Shown here: in pieces, positions 24,252 through 32,653 of the stretch
Position numbering within the stretch: the first letter of the stretch is position 1
Layout of the letters: every line of letters starts with the position of its first letter
Assembly: GCF_019904155.1 (NCBI RefSeq)
Contig: NZ_JAHCMB010000217.1
Coordinates: 12,989-76,988, forward strand
Length of the DNA: 64,000 nucleotides
From: Paenibacillus sinensis
GTDB lineage: Bacteria > Bacillota > Bacilli > Paenibacillales > Paenibacillaceae
Direction of reading: 5' to 3'
Program-made: the position numbers and the translations under genes
Notes under the pieces: generated by a model
Database searches by the model: none
What the model was told of the DNA's origin: nothing
Seen by the model: only the letters and a program-made list of their open reading frames with translations

Positions 24252-24716
24252 ATGGAAGACCGGATCGACAAAATCAAACAGCAGCTGCAGTCCCAAGGCT
24301 ATAAATTGACACCCCAGCGGGAAGCGACTGTCCGCGTTCTCCTCGAGAACGAAGAGGATCATCTCAGTGCCGAAGATGTGTTCATGCTTGTTAAGGAAAA
24401 GGCTCCCGAAATCGGTCTCGCCACCGTATATCGTACCCTGGAACTCCTCAGCGAGCTTCATGTCGTGGAGAAGATCAATTTCGGAGACGGCGTTGCCCGT
24501 TACGATCTGCGTACGGATACGGCCAAGCACCACCATCATCATTTAATCTGCGTGCAGTGCGGCAGCATGGATGAAATCCGGGAGGATTGGCTTGGGCCGC
24601 TTGAGGAGAAGCTGGAGAACGAGTTCAATTTCTCGGTCATTGACCACCGGCTCGATTTTCACGGTATTTGCTACCGCTGCCGGGAGAAGAACAAAGCGGA
24701 CGGCAAGACGGAGTAA
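24252..24716 (+). CDS. fur: Fur family transcriptional regulator
   Basis: A 154-residue metal-dependent repressor, most likely the iron regulator Fur. The N-terminal winged helix contains YKLTPQREATVRVLLE and the recognition helix GLATVYRTLELLSEL. The metal-binding half has HHHHHLICVQCGSMDE and, near the end, HGICYRCRE, giving the two CxxC pairs of the structural zinc site. A GGGAGG site precedes ATG 24252. A perfect Fur-type box upstream of the ferredoxin-NADP reductase gene in this window is a candidate target. Gene order fur-yqzK-xerD matches Bacillus. Confidence 0.9.
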   Translation: MEDRIDKIKQQLQSQGYKLTPQREATVRVLLENEEDHLSAEDVFMLVKEKAPEIGLATVYRTLELLSELHVVEKINFGDGVARYDLRTDTAKHHHHHLICVQCGSMDEIREDWLGPLEEKLENEFNFSVIDHRLDFHGICYRCREKNKADGKTE

Positions 24717-24785
24717 TCCGCTGCTCATCGGCCGTTCAATGACGACTATCATTTCAGACCTTCCATGTTATAAAGGGATAAGATA

Positions 24786-24818
24786 AGCTCTCCCGGCTCT
24801 GCCGGAGGGAGCTTTTTG
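24786..24818 (+). terminator. Terminator after fur
   Basis: AGCTC-TCCCGGC and GCCGGA-GGGAGCT pair around a TCT loop with one bulge, followed by TTTTT. Confidence 0.75.
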
Positions 24819-24910
24819 ATTCTTTTTTGGCTAAGCGGGCTTTTCGGAACCGTTGTGGTTGTACATAAGAATGGCGGCAAACGCATAAAGTGAAGGACGG
24901 AGGGATGTCT

Positions 24911-25144
24911 ATGGTCATTTCGCTGCCCAAGGTGCTTCGGCGTCTGATCTTCATTGTGATGTTTGTCGCTTTTACCTGCCTGTTCTATAATATAATGGAC
25001 CTGGTTCACCGCTGGATGGGACCGGTTCCTGATCCGAATATTCCGGAAGGCTCAGCCGTCCGTGCATACACCGGCGTTAATCCGGCGGACGGAGAGCTGA
25101 AAGCGTCCCAGCGGCTGAAGCTGTACTATTGGTATGGGGAATAG
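24911..25144 (+). CDS. YqzK-like DUF4227 membrane protein
   Basis: A 77-residue protein with a single membrane helix (LIFIVMFVAFTCLFYNIMDLV) followed by a short extracytoplasmic tail with PDPNIPEGSAVRA. Size and position between fur and xerD match B. subtilis yqzK (DUF4227), of unknown function. GGAGG lies 7 bases before ATG 24911; the ATG at 24905 is too close to it. Confidence 0.75.
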   Translation: MVISLPKVLRRLIFIVMFVAFTCLFYNIMDLVHRWMGPVPDPNIPEGSAVRAYTGVNPADGELKASQRLKLYYWYGE

Positions 25145-25210
25145 GTCCTCTAAAGGAATTGCAGCGATGGCTGCCGAATGAACAAAGAGAGGACGGTGCC
25201 GAGAGAAGCG

Positions 25211-26119
25211 ATGAAATCGACGGTACAGGACTTTCTGGAGTATCTTTCCCGGGAAAAAAACGCCTCGCCGCGAACCCTCGAATCCTATGGGCGGGATATT
25301 TCACGATTTTTGGACTATGCGGCGGGACGGGGGACGGAGCGTCCGGAGGATATTCGCAGGCCGCTCATTTCGCTGTATTTTGGCGAGCTTCGGTCAGAAG
25401 GGCGCTCTGCGGCAACGCTCAACCGGAACACGGTGTCGATCCGTGCCTTTTTTCATTTTCTGCTGAAGGAAGGCTTGATTTCGGGTGACCCTACTCTTGG
25501 CATGGAATCGGTTAAAGTGGAGAAGAAGCCGCCGCTTGTACTGAACATCGAAGAGGTGGAATCACTTCTTGCGGCTCCGGACCCCGGAACTCCCCATGGA
25601 CAGAGGGACAAGGCGATGCTTGAGCTGCTCTATGCGTCGGGGATTCGCGTCTCGGAGCTTGTGATGCTGGATGTAGGCGATGTGCAGACCTCGATGGGGT
25701 TCGCGCGCTGTTCAGGCTCCGGCGGACGGGAACGGGTAGTTCCGATCGGAGGGGCCGCATCGGAGACGGTGGAAGCGTATGTGCGGACAAGCCGGGACAA
25801 GCTGCTTCGGGGAGACGAAGACCGGGCGGAGCCTGCGCTGTTCCTGAACAATCTCGGGAGCCGGCTGACCCGGCAGGGTTTCTGGAAAATCATCAAGAGG
25901 TACGCGAAGGAAGCGGGAATCCGCGAGGATATTACGCCGCATACGCTGCGCGCTTCCTTCGCCTCTCATCTGCTGGAGAGAGGGGCCGATCTGCGCTCCG
26001 TCCAGCAGATGCTCGGCCATGCGGACATCTCGACGACCCAGATGTACGGCGGTGCCGTGCGCGGAAATATGAAAGAAGTATATGAAAGACATCATCCCCG
26101 TGCCCGTCCGCCCGGCTAA
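25211..26119 (+). CDS. xerD: Tyrosine recombinase XerD, with altered catalytic motifs
   Basis: A 302-residue site-specific recombinase by homology and position (fur-yqzK-xerD-deoB). The SAM-like core-binding domain (TVQDFLEYLSREKNASPRTLESYGRD) is followed by the catalytic domain. ArgI (SGIRVSEL), HxxR (HTLRASFASHLL), GHADISTTQ and the Tyr in QMYGG are present. The beta-hairpin reads GSGGRER where most family members have GKGxKER, so the catalytic Lys position holds Ser. The usual LRHSFA and YTHV read LRASFA and YGGA. ATG 25211 matches the family N terminus; an ATG at 25178 is also in frame. Chromosome-dimer resolution would be the normal role. Confidence 0.85.
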   Translation: MKSTVQDFLEYLSREKNASPRTLESYGRDISRFLDYAAGRGTERPEDIRRPLISLYFGELRSEGRSAATLNRNTVSIRAFFHFLLKEGLISGDPTLGMESVKVEKKPPLVLNIEEVESLLAAPDPGTPHGQRDKAMLELLYASGIRVSELVMLDVGDVQTSMGFARCSGSGGRERVVPIGGAASETVEAYVRTSRDKLLRGDEDRAEPALFLNNLGSRLTRQGFWKIIKRYAKEAGIREDITPHTLRASFASHLLERGADLRSVQQMLGHADISTTQMYGGAVRGNMKEVYERHHPRARPPG

Positions 26120-26192
26120 GGCGGATGCCGCGGGACAAGCTTCCAAGCCGTATCAGCGTTAGTGAAGCATACATGAAGGAGCGTGACATAAA

Positions 26193-27371
26193 TTGTCTAC
26201 ATTTGACAAGATCTGTTTTATCGTACTGGACAGCGTGGGAATCGGGGAGGCGCCCGACGCTGCAAGCTTCGGCGATGCGGGAGCCCATACTCTGGGCCAT
26301 ATTCTTGAGCGGAATCCGCAGCTCAAGCTGCCGAACATGCAGCGTCTGGGACTTGGCAACATCGCCCCGCTGCCGCATCTGGAGCCGGTCCAGGCTCCGC
26401 AAGGGTACTATGGCAAGATGCAGGAAGTTTCCGTCGGCAAGGATACGATGACCGGTCACTGGGAGCTGATGGGGTTGAAGATCGAAATGCCGTTCAACAC
26501 CTATCCGGATGGATTTCCCCAGGAGCTGATCACGAAGTTCGAAGAGGCAACCGGCCGCAAGGTGCTCGCCAACAAACCGGCATCCGGAACGGAGATTCTG
26601 GTCGAATACGGCGAGGAGCAAATGAAGACGGGCGCCTGGATCGTCTATACATCCGCCGACAGCGTCTTCCAGCTTGCTGCCCACGAGGATATTATTCCGC
26701 TGGACGAGCTGTACAAGGCGTGCCATATCGCCAGAGAGCTGACGATGGCGCCGGAATTCTCGGTCGGCCGCGTCATCGCCCGTCCGTACGTCGGACAGCC
26801 GGGCAGCTTCACCCGCACTCCGAATCGGCATGATTATGCCGTGAAGCCGCCGGAGCCGACCGTCATGAATGCGCTGGCGGATATCGGCCGCGACGTTATT
26901 GCCGTCGGCAAAATCAATGATATTTTCACGGGTGAAGGCGTTACGGAAGCCTACCCGACGAAGAGCAACGAACACGGTATCGAAGTCACGCTGGAGCAGC
27001 TGCGCAAGCCGTTTAACGGTCTGCTCTTCACGAATCTGGTCGATTTCGATTCTCTGTACGGCCATCGCCGCGATCCGGAGGGCTACGGACGTGCGCTGGA
27101 GGTGTTTGACAAGGCGCTGCCTGATCTGACGTCCTCGCTCGGCGAGAATGATCTGCTGATCGTATCTGCCGACCACGGCAATGATCCCGTGCACAGCGGG
27201 ACGGACCATACCCGCGAATATGTGCCGCTGCTCGTCTACTCGCCGCGTTTCAAATCGCCGGGCAGTCTTGGAGTCCGCTCCACCTTCTCCGACGTGGCCG
27301 CCACGATTGCGGAGAACTTCGGCGCCAAGGCTCCGGCATACGGAACCAGCTTTCTTCAGGAACTGAAATAA
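26193..27371 (+). CDS. deoB: Phosphopentomutase
   Basis: A 392-residue manganese enzyme of the alkaline-phosphatase superfamily that interconverts (deoxy)ribose 1- and 5-phosphates. Motifs are IVLDSVGIGEAPDA near the N terminus (metal Asp), KDTMTGHWELMG (phospho-Thr), and the C-terminal SADHGNDP and HTREYVPLLV metal motifs. The start codon is TTG 26193, the only start consistent with the family N terminus, with AAGGAG 11 bases upstream. It works with the following phosphorylases to bring nucleoside sugars into the pentose pathway; the genes are close and co-directional. Confidence 0.95.
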   Translation: MSTFDKICFIVLDSVGIGEAPDAASFGDAGAHTLGHILERNPQLKLPNMQRLGLGNIAPLPHLEPVQAPQGYYGKMQEVSVGKDTMTGHWELMGLKIEMPFNTYPDGFPQELITKFEEATGRKVLANKPASGTEILVEYGEEQMKTGAWIVYTSADSVFQLAAHEDIIPLDELYKACHIARELTMAPEFSVGRVIARPYVGQPGSFTRTPNRHDYAVKPPEPTVMNALADIGRDVIAVGKINDIFTGEGVTEAYPTKSNEHGIEVTLEQLRKPFNGLLFTNLVDFDSLYGHRRDPEGYGRALEVFDKALPDLTSSLGENDLLIVSADHGNDPVHSGTDHTREYVPLLVYSPRFKSPGSLGVRSTFSDVAATIAENFGAKAPAYGTSFLQELK

Positions 27372-27383
27372 GGAGGAATACAC

Positions 27384-28211
27384 ATGAAGGATTCAATCAG
27401 CCTAGGCTCCATTCAGGAAGCGGCGGCCTATATCAAGAGCAAGGGCGCCGGCACGCCTGACATCGGACTTATTCTCGGATCGGGGCTCGGTATTCTGGCC
27501 GATCTGATCAAAGACGGAATCAGCATTCCCTACCATGATATTCCCCATTTTCCCGTATCGACGGTGGAAGGGCATGAAGGCGAGCTGCTGATCGGCACGA
27601 TCGAGGGCCGCAAGGTCGTCATGATGAAGGGCCGCTTCCATATGTATGAGGGCTACGGCCCCGAGACGACGGCGTTTCCCGTTCGCGTTATGAAGGAGCT
27701 TGGCGTGAAGAGCCTGCTCGTTACGAACGCCGCCGGAGGCGTGAACACCGGTTACACGCCAGGGGATCTGATTCTGCTTACCGATCATCTTAACCTGACC
27801 GGCCGCAATCCGCTCATCGGACCGAATGATCCGGAGCTTGGTGTGCGCTTCCCGGACATGTCGGAGCCTTACAGCCGCCGGTTGCTTCAAGCCGCTAGGG
27901 ATGTGGCGAAGGAACAGAACTTCACCTTCAGAGAAGGCGTCTACGCAGGTCTTCTGGGACCTACTTACGAGACGCCTGCCGAGATCGTGATGCTGCGCCG
28001 TCTGGGCGCCGATGCGGTCGGCATGTCGACCGTCTCGGAGACGATCGTCGCCCGCCATGCAGGCATCGAGGTGCTCGGCATTTCCTGTATCACGAACATG
28101 GCTGCCGGCATTCTAAATCAGCCGTTGTCCCATGACGAGGTTATGGAGACGGCCGAGCGGGTGCGCGAGACGTTCCTGGGCCTTGTGCTTGCGCTCATTC
28201 CGAAGATGTAA
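27384..28211 (+). CDS. punA: Purine nucleoside phosphorylase, copy 1
   Basis: A 275-residue trimeric-type purine nucleoside phosphorylase that cleaves inosine and guanosine with phosphate. Motifs are LGSGLG, the phosphate-site His region STVEGHEGE, GRFHMYEGY, NAAGG, GPTYETPAEI and the base-recognition ISCITNMAAG with Asn238, equivalent to human Asn243, which selects 6-oxopurines. One oddity is Glu in GHEG where GHAG is usual. AAGGAGG precedes ATG 27384, 12 bases after deoB. A second, divergent copy follows. Confidence 0.93.
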   Translation: MKDSISLGSIQEAAAYIKSKGAGTPDIGLILGSGLGILADLIKDGISIPYHDIPHFPVSTVEGHEGELLIGTIEGRKVVMMKGRFHMYEGYGPETTAFPVRVMKELGVKSLLVTNAAGGVNTGYTPGDLILLTDHLNLTGRNPLIGPNDPELGVRFPDMSEPYSRRLLQAARDVAKEQNFTFREGVYAGLLGPTYETPAEIVMLRRLGADAVGMSTVSETIVARHAGIEVLGISCITNMAAGILNQPLSHDEVMETAERVRETFLGLVLALIPKM

Positions 28212-28248
28212 GCCAGCTTAATTCCAAATATCCGGGAGGGAATCCATT

Positions 28249-29127
28249 ATGACACAATCCGCAAGCAATGCGCCTGAGGTACTTGCATACGGCGTACAGG
28301 TTAAAGAAGCCGCCGATTACATCGCTTCCAAACTTGGCTCGTACAAGCCGGTTATCGGCCTGATCCTCGGCTCCGGCCTCGGCGATCTGGGCGACCAGAT
28401 CGAAGACGCTGTATACCTGCCTTATGAAGAGATTCCCCATTTTCCGCGTTCCACCGTTGAAGGACATGCCGGACGCTTCGTCATCGGCAAGCTGGAAGGC
28501 AAGGATGTCATGATCATGCAGGGCCGCTTTCATTACTATGAAGGCTACGCCATGCGCAAGGTCGTGCTTCCCGTCTATGTGATGGCCAAGCTGGGCATTG
28601 GCACGCTTGTCATTACGAACGCGGGCGGCGGCATGAACCGCGCCTTCAAGGCCGGCGACCTCATGCTGATCACCGACCATCTCAACATGACGGGAGACAA
28701 CCCGCTGATCGGGCCGAATGATCCCGAGCTTGGCGTCCGCTTCCCGGACATGTCCCGCGCGTACGATCCGGAATATATCGCGCTGGCCAAACGCCTTGCT
28801 CCCGAAATCAAGGGGGCAGACGGCGAAAGCCTGACGCTGCAGGAAGGCGTGTACGCCGGTATCAGCGGTCCGACCTATGAAACGCCAGCTGAGCTGAATA
28901 TGCTGGCGCTGCTTGGCGGAGACGCGGTCGGCATGTCCACGGTTCCCGAAGTCATCGTGGCCAGCCACAGCCGCCAGCGTGTGCTTGGCATTACCTGTAT
29001 CACCGACATGGCGATCGGCGACGAGCTGGAGCCGCTGACCCATGAGCAGGTTGTGAAGGTTGCGAACCTGACCAAGCCGAAGTTCATCGGACTTGTCCGC
29101 GCATTCGTCCGCGAGGTAAGTCTCTGA
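28249..29127 (+). CDS. Purine nucleoside phosphorylase, copy 2, with Asp at the base site
   Basis: A 292-residue paralogue of the preceding enzyme (shared long blocks such as GPNDPELGVRFPDMS). It retains LGSGLGDLG, STVEGHAGR, GRFHYYEGY and GPTYETPAE. At the base-recognition motif it reads ITCITDMAIG, with Asp253 in place of Asn, and NAGGG replaces NAAGG. In human PNP the Asn243-to-Asp change admits adenosine, and the related MTAP enzymes use Asp there. Altered base preference is therefore a specific inference. It is coupled to pdp by a 1-base gap. Confidence 0.9.
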   Translation: MTQSASNAPEVLAYGVQVKEAADYIASKLGSYKPVIGLILGSGLGDLGDQIEDAVYLPYEEIPHFPRSTVEGHAGRFVIGKLEGKDVMIMQGRFHYYEGYAMRKVVLPVYVMAKLGIGTLVITNAGGGMNRAFKAGDLMLITDHLNMTGDNPLIGPNDPELGVRFPDMSRAYDPEYIALAKRLAPEIKGADGESLTLQEGVYAGISGPTYETPAELNMLALLGGDAVGMSTVPEVIVASHSRQRVLGITCITDMAIGDELEPLTHEQVVKVANLTKPKFIGLVRAFVREVSL

Positions 29128-29128
29128 T

Positions 29129-30460
29129 ATGAGAGCGGTTGACATCATCCAGAAGAAAAGAGACGGCGGAGAACTGACCCGGGAGGAAATCACCTTTCTG
29201 GTTCAGGGCTACAGCCGGGGAGAAATCCCGGATTACCAAATGTCGGCCTGGGCAATGGCCGTCTACTTCCAGGGGATGAACGCCCGCGAGACCGGCGATC
29301 TGACGCTTGAAATGGCCATGTCCGGCGATCAGGTGGACCTCAGCCCCATCGCGGGCATCAAGGTGGACAAGCATTCCACCGGCGGAGTCGGCGACAAGAC
29401 GACGGTCGTCCTGGCGCCGCTTGTGGCTTCGGCTGGCGTGCCGGTCGCCAAAATGTCGGGGCGCGGCCTCGGCCATACCGGCGGCACGCTCGACAAGCTG
29501 GAGTCCATCTCCGGCCTGACCGTTGAGATGGACCAGAGCCGCTTCTTCGCCCAGGTCGGCGAAATCGGCGTAGCCGTCATCGGCCAGTCGGGGAACATCA
29601 CCCCGGCCGACAAGAAGCTGTACGCGCTGCGTGACGTGACCGCGACCGTTGATTCCATCCCGCTCATCGCCAGCTCCGTCATGAGCAAGAAGATCGCCGC
29701 CGGCGCGGACGCCATCGTGCTCGATGTGAAGACCGGCAGCGGCGCGTTCATGAAGACGCTGAATGACTCCATCGCGCTGGCGAAGGCAATGGTGGACATC
29801 GGCACCCAGCTGGGCCGCCACACCGTCGCGGTCATCAGCGATATGGATCAGCCGCTCGGATACGGCATCGGCAACGCGCTGGAGGTCAGAGAGGGGATCG
29901 AGACGCTGCGCGGCAGCGGACCGGCCGACCTGACCGAGGTCTGCCTCATTCTCGGCAGCCAGATGCTCGTTCTCGGCGGCAAAGCCAAGGATACAGACGA
30001 AGCCCGCCGCATCCTGAAGGAGCGCCTCGAAGATGGCAGCGCCCTTGCGAAGCTGAAGGCGCTCGTAACCGCGCAGGGCGGAGACGCTTCGCAGATCGAC
30101 GACCCCGCGAAGCTGCCGTCCGCAAGCCGGCAGGTGGAGGTCAAGGCGGCATCAGGCGGCCATATCGAGGCTATTCAGGCCGAAGAAATCGGCATCGCCG
30201 CCATGCTGCTCGGGGCGGGACGGGAGACGAAGGAGTCGCAGATCGACCTGGCTGTCGGCATCGTCCTGGCGAAGAAGGTCGGAGACGCGGTGTCGGAGGG
30301 CGAGACGCTGGCCGTTCTACACCTGAACGATGCCTCTGAGTCCAAGCTTAAAGAGGCCGAGTTCAAGGTGCTGGAGGCATACCGGATAAATGATCAGCCG
30401 GTAACGCCGCCGCCGCTCGTCTACGCCATTGTGACCAAGGTAGGCGTGACCCGGTTCTAG
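29129..30460 (+). CDS. pdp: Pyrimidine-nucleoside phosphorylase
   Basis: A 443-residue phosphorylase acting on thymidine, uridine and deoxyuridine. The glycosyltransferase family 3 signature lies in KVDKHSTGGVGDKTTVVLAP and SGRGLGHTGGTLDKLESI. The phosphate and pyrimidine sites include GNITPADKKLYALRDVTATV and SVMSKKIAAGADAIVLDVK. The C-terminal domain (about 345-443) is complete. ATG 29129 directly follows the second PNP stop codon, with a GAGGTAAG site. It completes the salvage run deoB-PNP-PNP-pdp, which ends at a shared terminator. Confidence 0.95.
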   Translation: MRAVDIIQKKRDGGELTREEITFLVQGYSRGEIPDYQMSAWAMAVYFQGMNARETGDLTLEMAMSGDQVDLSPIAGIKVDKHSTGGVGDKTTVVLAPLVASAGVPVAKMSGRGLGHTGGTLDKLESISGLTVEMDQSRFFAQVGEIGVAVIGQSGNITPADKKLYALRDVTATVDSIPLIASSVMSKKIAAGADAIVLDVKTGSGAFMKTLNDSIALAKAMVDIGTQLGRHTVAVISDMDQPLGYGIGNALEVREGIETLRGSGPADLTEVCLILGSQMLVLGGKAKDTDEARRILKERLEDGSALAKLKALVTAQGGDASQIDDPAKLPSASRQVEVKAASGGHIEAIQAEEIGIAAMLLGAGRETKESQIDLAVGIVLAKKVGDAVSEGETLAVLHLNDASESKLKEAEFKVLEAYRINDQPVTPPPLVYAIVTKVGVTRF

Positions 30461-30597
30461 GAGACGGGGCCGCTTGCAGGTCTGACAGCATTCATCCGGA
30501 AGCCGATGAGGGTTAGCTCGGTGACAAGGGTGACCTGACCGCCGCTCGCGGGAACCCGCAGCAGGATCAGGGACGCAGTACTTACCATAACGAAGTC

Positions 30598-30636
30598 AAG
30601 GCCGGGTTAAGCTCCATGCTTAACCCGGCCTTTTGT
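30598..30636. terminator. Bidirectional terminator after pdp
   Basis: AAGGCCGGGTTAAG (30598-30611) and CTTAACCCGGCCTT (30619-30632) form a perfect 14-bp stem with a 7-base loop, followed by TTG. It separates pdp from the convergent secreted-protein gene. Confidence 0.9.
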
Positions 30637-30666
30637 ATAGTTACAGCAATATGTTGCTATTTAACC

Positions 30667-32460
30667 TTATTTCACCACAACCGTGAAGCTGACAATCGGT
30701 TCTTTGGCATTAATGTTGGCCCAATAAGGACTATACAGCGTGACGATGTACGTTCCCGTTCCCTCCTCCGGCTTGATCCGGGCGGAGAAGCTCCCATCCT
30801 TGGCCAGTGGAGCACTAACGGCTTTGCTCTCTCTGCCCCCGGCAGGACGGGTGGTCAGCAAGAGCCCGGTTACACCGCTAGCCGCGTTCGTCAGAGTTCC
30901 GCGCAGCTCGGCATAGCTCTCTGTCTCCGCATAGCCTGCCGGCCAGACGGTTCCGTCAGGGGTAACAAGCGACAGGTCCAGCTTCCACCCGTCAAAGGAC
31001 GGACTGCCGGTGTAGCGGAAATCAATATCCGCAGCCTTAAGGTCGGCCTGAATCGGAATGCTGTTGATGATCCGCCCGGTGATGGCATCCCGGTATACGA
31101 ATTCATTGTCCCCGGGAAGCAGGGGAATGCTGACTTTGTACAGGGCGTATTTCAATCCATTATAGCCTTGAGGCGGGCTGGTCGATTCATAGCTGTATGA
31201 GTCAAAAGCGCCGAACCGGCTGTTCTCGTAGGAGAAGCCGCCTGTGCCGAGCAGCGTCACCTGGAGGCTGCTGCCGGTCACCGTCGGCTGCTTATAGTTG
31301 GTGAACCAATTGCTGTACCGGAGCGCTCCCGAACCCGATGCCGCATCGAAGCTGTAAGATATCTTAAACTGCCGCTGCAGGAAGCTGAGAGGTACGAGAA
31401 TGGTTCCGCCGCTTCGCAGAATCTTGATGGAATCGACCTTCTCGTTCTTCCGGTACACTGCCCCTGTCTTCACATCCAGCTTCGATTCATTCACATACCC
31501 GTTCTCCGAGAAATAGACGGAGTGCTCCGAAGGCACGCTCTGCATTTCCCCATGGATAAAAGTGACGGCGTCCTTAAGAGGAAAATACGGGACCGAGCCG
31601 GAGACAAGAGGGGCTGCGCTCAGCTTTACCTTCTCATTCTCCCGTTTATTCAGCGCCGAAGACGTTCCAAGGCGGAAGGCCAGTTCGTCCTCGTAAGGAA
31701 TCAGCACGACATCCGCCTGATCCAGCAGATTGATGACCGGTCTGCAGCTGGTTAACACGGACAGGAAATCGCTGAGGGATGTGCGGGCTGAAAGGGTATA
31801 CCCTGTTGCCTGATCAAATGTCCAATAGGCAGAGTAGACTGCCTTGACGCCGCTTCCCGAGATCAGGATCGTCCCTGTGACGTCCTTCGAGAGCGGTGTC
31901 GCGAACTTGAAAGCCTGGGACCAGAACTGAACCAGCTTCTGCTTGCTGCTGGAGGTTCCCGCCGCCGCTTCGTCGGCGTACACAGTCCAGCCGTTCTTCG
32001 TCAGCAGCTTGACGCTGCCACGAGGCATGACCCCGCTGTATGGCGACGCCGAAGTCTCGAGCAATGTGTCGCCGGAAGCGCGGAATGCGGAGGCTCCAGG
32101 CAGCGTGGATGCCGAAGAGGGCTTCACGCCGCTTTTGAACAGCTGGATCTCATAGCCATCCGATGTCAATTTACTCGCGATTCCATAGTATGACAGGCCC
32201 GCATCAGGCAGGCGCGTCGGCAGATAAGGCTTCACCTTGCTCTCCGCATACAGCTTGCCGGCCAGCTGTTTCCACAGGCTTTGATACCCGAAGCCGGGGT
32301 CCAGCACGACCTTTGCTTCCGGCTTAACGGCTTCTTCGGCGGATGCGGTCCCTGCTCCAAGGCCGGAGACCAGCGCGGCCAGCAGCAGAAACTTCATACC
32401 AAGCCCGAGAATTCGCTTAAGCTTATCCTTCTCCTGCCTATGTTTGTTATGCTGAATCAT
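30667..32460 (-). CDS. Secreted protein with copper amine oxidase N-terminal-like (stalk) domain
   Basis: A 597-residue exported protein. It has a basic N region and the signal peptide FLLLAALVSGLGAGTASA, cut before EEAVK. Residues about 320-400 (VPYFPLKDAVTFIHGEMQSV ... KILRSGGTILVPLSFLQRQF) match the copper-amine-oxidase N-terminal-like stalk domain common in Paenibacillus surface proteins. No catalytic motif is seen. The C-terminal half looks beta-rich. GGGAGG lies 8 bases before ATG 32460. It is inserted on the opposite strand between pdp and dacF. Its function is unknown. Confidence 0.75.
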   Translation of the reverse strand: MIQHNKHRQEKDKLKRILGLGMKFLLLAALVSGLGAGTASAEEAVKPEAKVVLDPGFGYQSLWKQLAGKLYAESKVKPYLPTRLPDAGLSYYGIASKLTSDGYEIQLFKSGVKPSSASTLPGASAFRASGDTLLETSASPYSGVMPRGSVKLLTKNGWTVYADEAAAGTSSSKQKLVQFWSQAFKFATPLSKDVTGTILISGSGVKAVYSAYWTFDQATGYTLSARTSLSDFLSVLTSCRPVINLLDQADVVLIPYEDELAFRLGTSSALNKRENEKVKLSAAPLVSGSVPYFPLKDAVTFIHGEMQSVPSEHSVYFSENGYVNESKLDVKTGAVYRKNEKVDSIKILRSGGTILVPLSFLQRQFKISYSFDAASGSGALRYSNWFTNYKQPTVTGSSLQVTLLGTGGFSYENSRFGAFDSYSYESTSPPQGYNGLKYALYKVSIPLLPGDNEFVYRDAITGRIINSIPIQADLKAADIDFRYTGSPSFDGWKLDLSLVTPDGTVWPAGYAETESYAELRGTLTNAASGVTGLLLTTRPAGGRESKAVSAPLAKDGSFSARIKPEEGTGTYIVTLYSPYWANINAKEPIVSFTVVVK

Positions 32461-32653
32461 TCTTTCAACCTCCCGAAATCCTTCTTTTTCCAAAATGCCC
32501 TGATGTCTAGACGCGATTCATTGTCAAAAGTTTCAAGAGGCCGTCGCTTATCTCTATTAACGCCGTAAACGCGCTGGAATAATTCCTTCCATTTCTGACA
32601 AAACTGGAACACAGTACCTGTGATAAAGGTAAACGCTCAGGAGGGGAATTGGA

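Noticed and set aside
25932..27383. A 483-codon frame antisense to xerD and deoB
   Set aside because: It is a low-complexity Arg/Gln-rich shadow of well-identified sense genes, without start signals.
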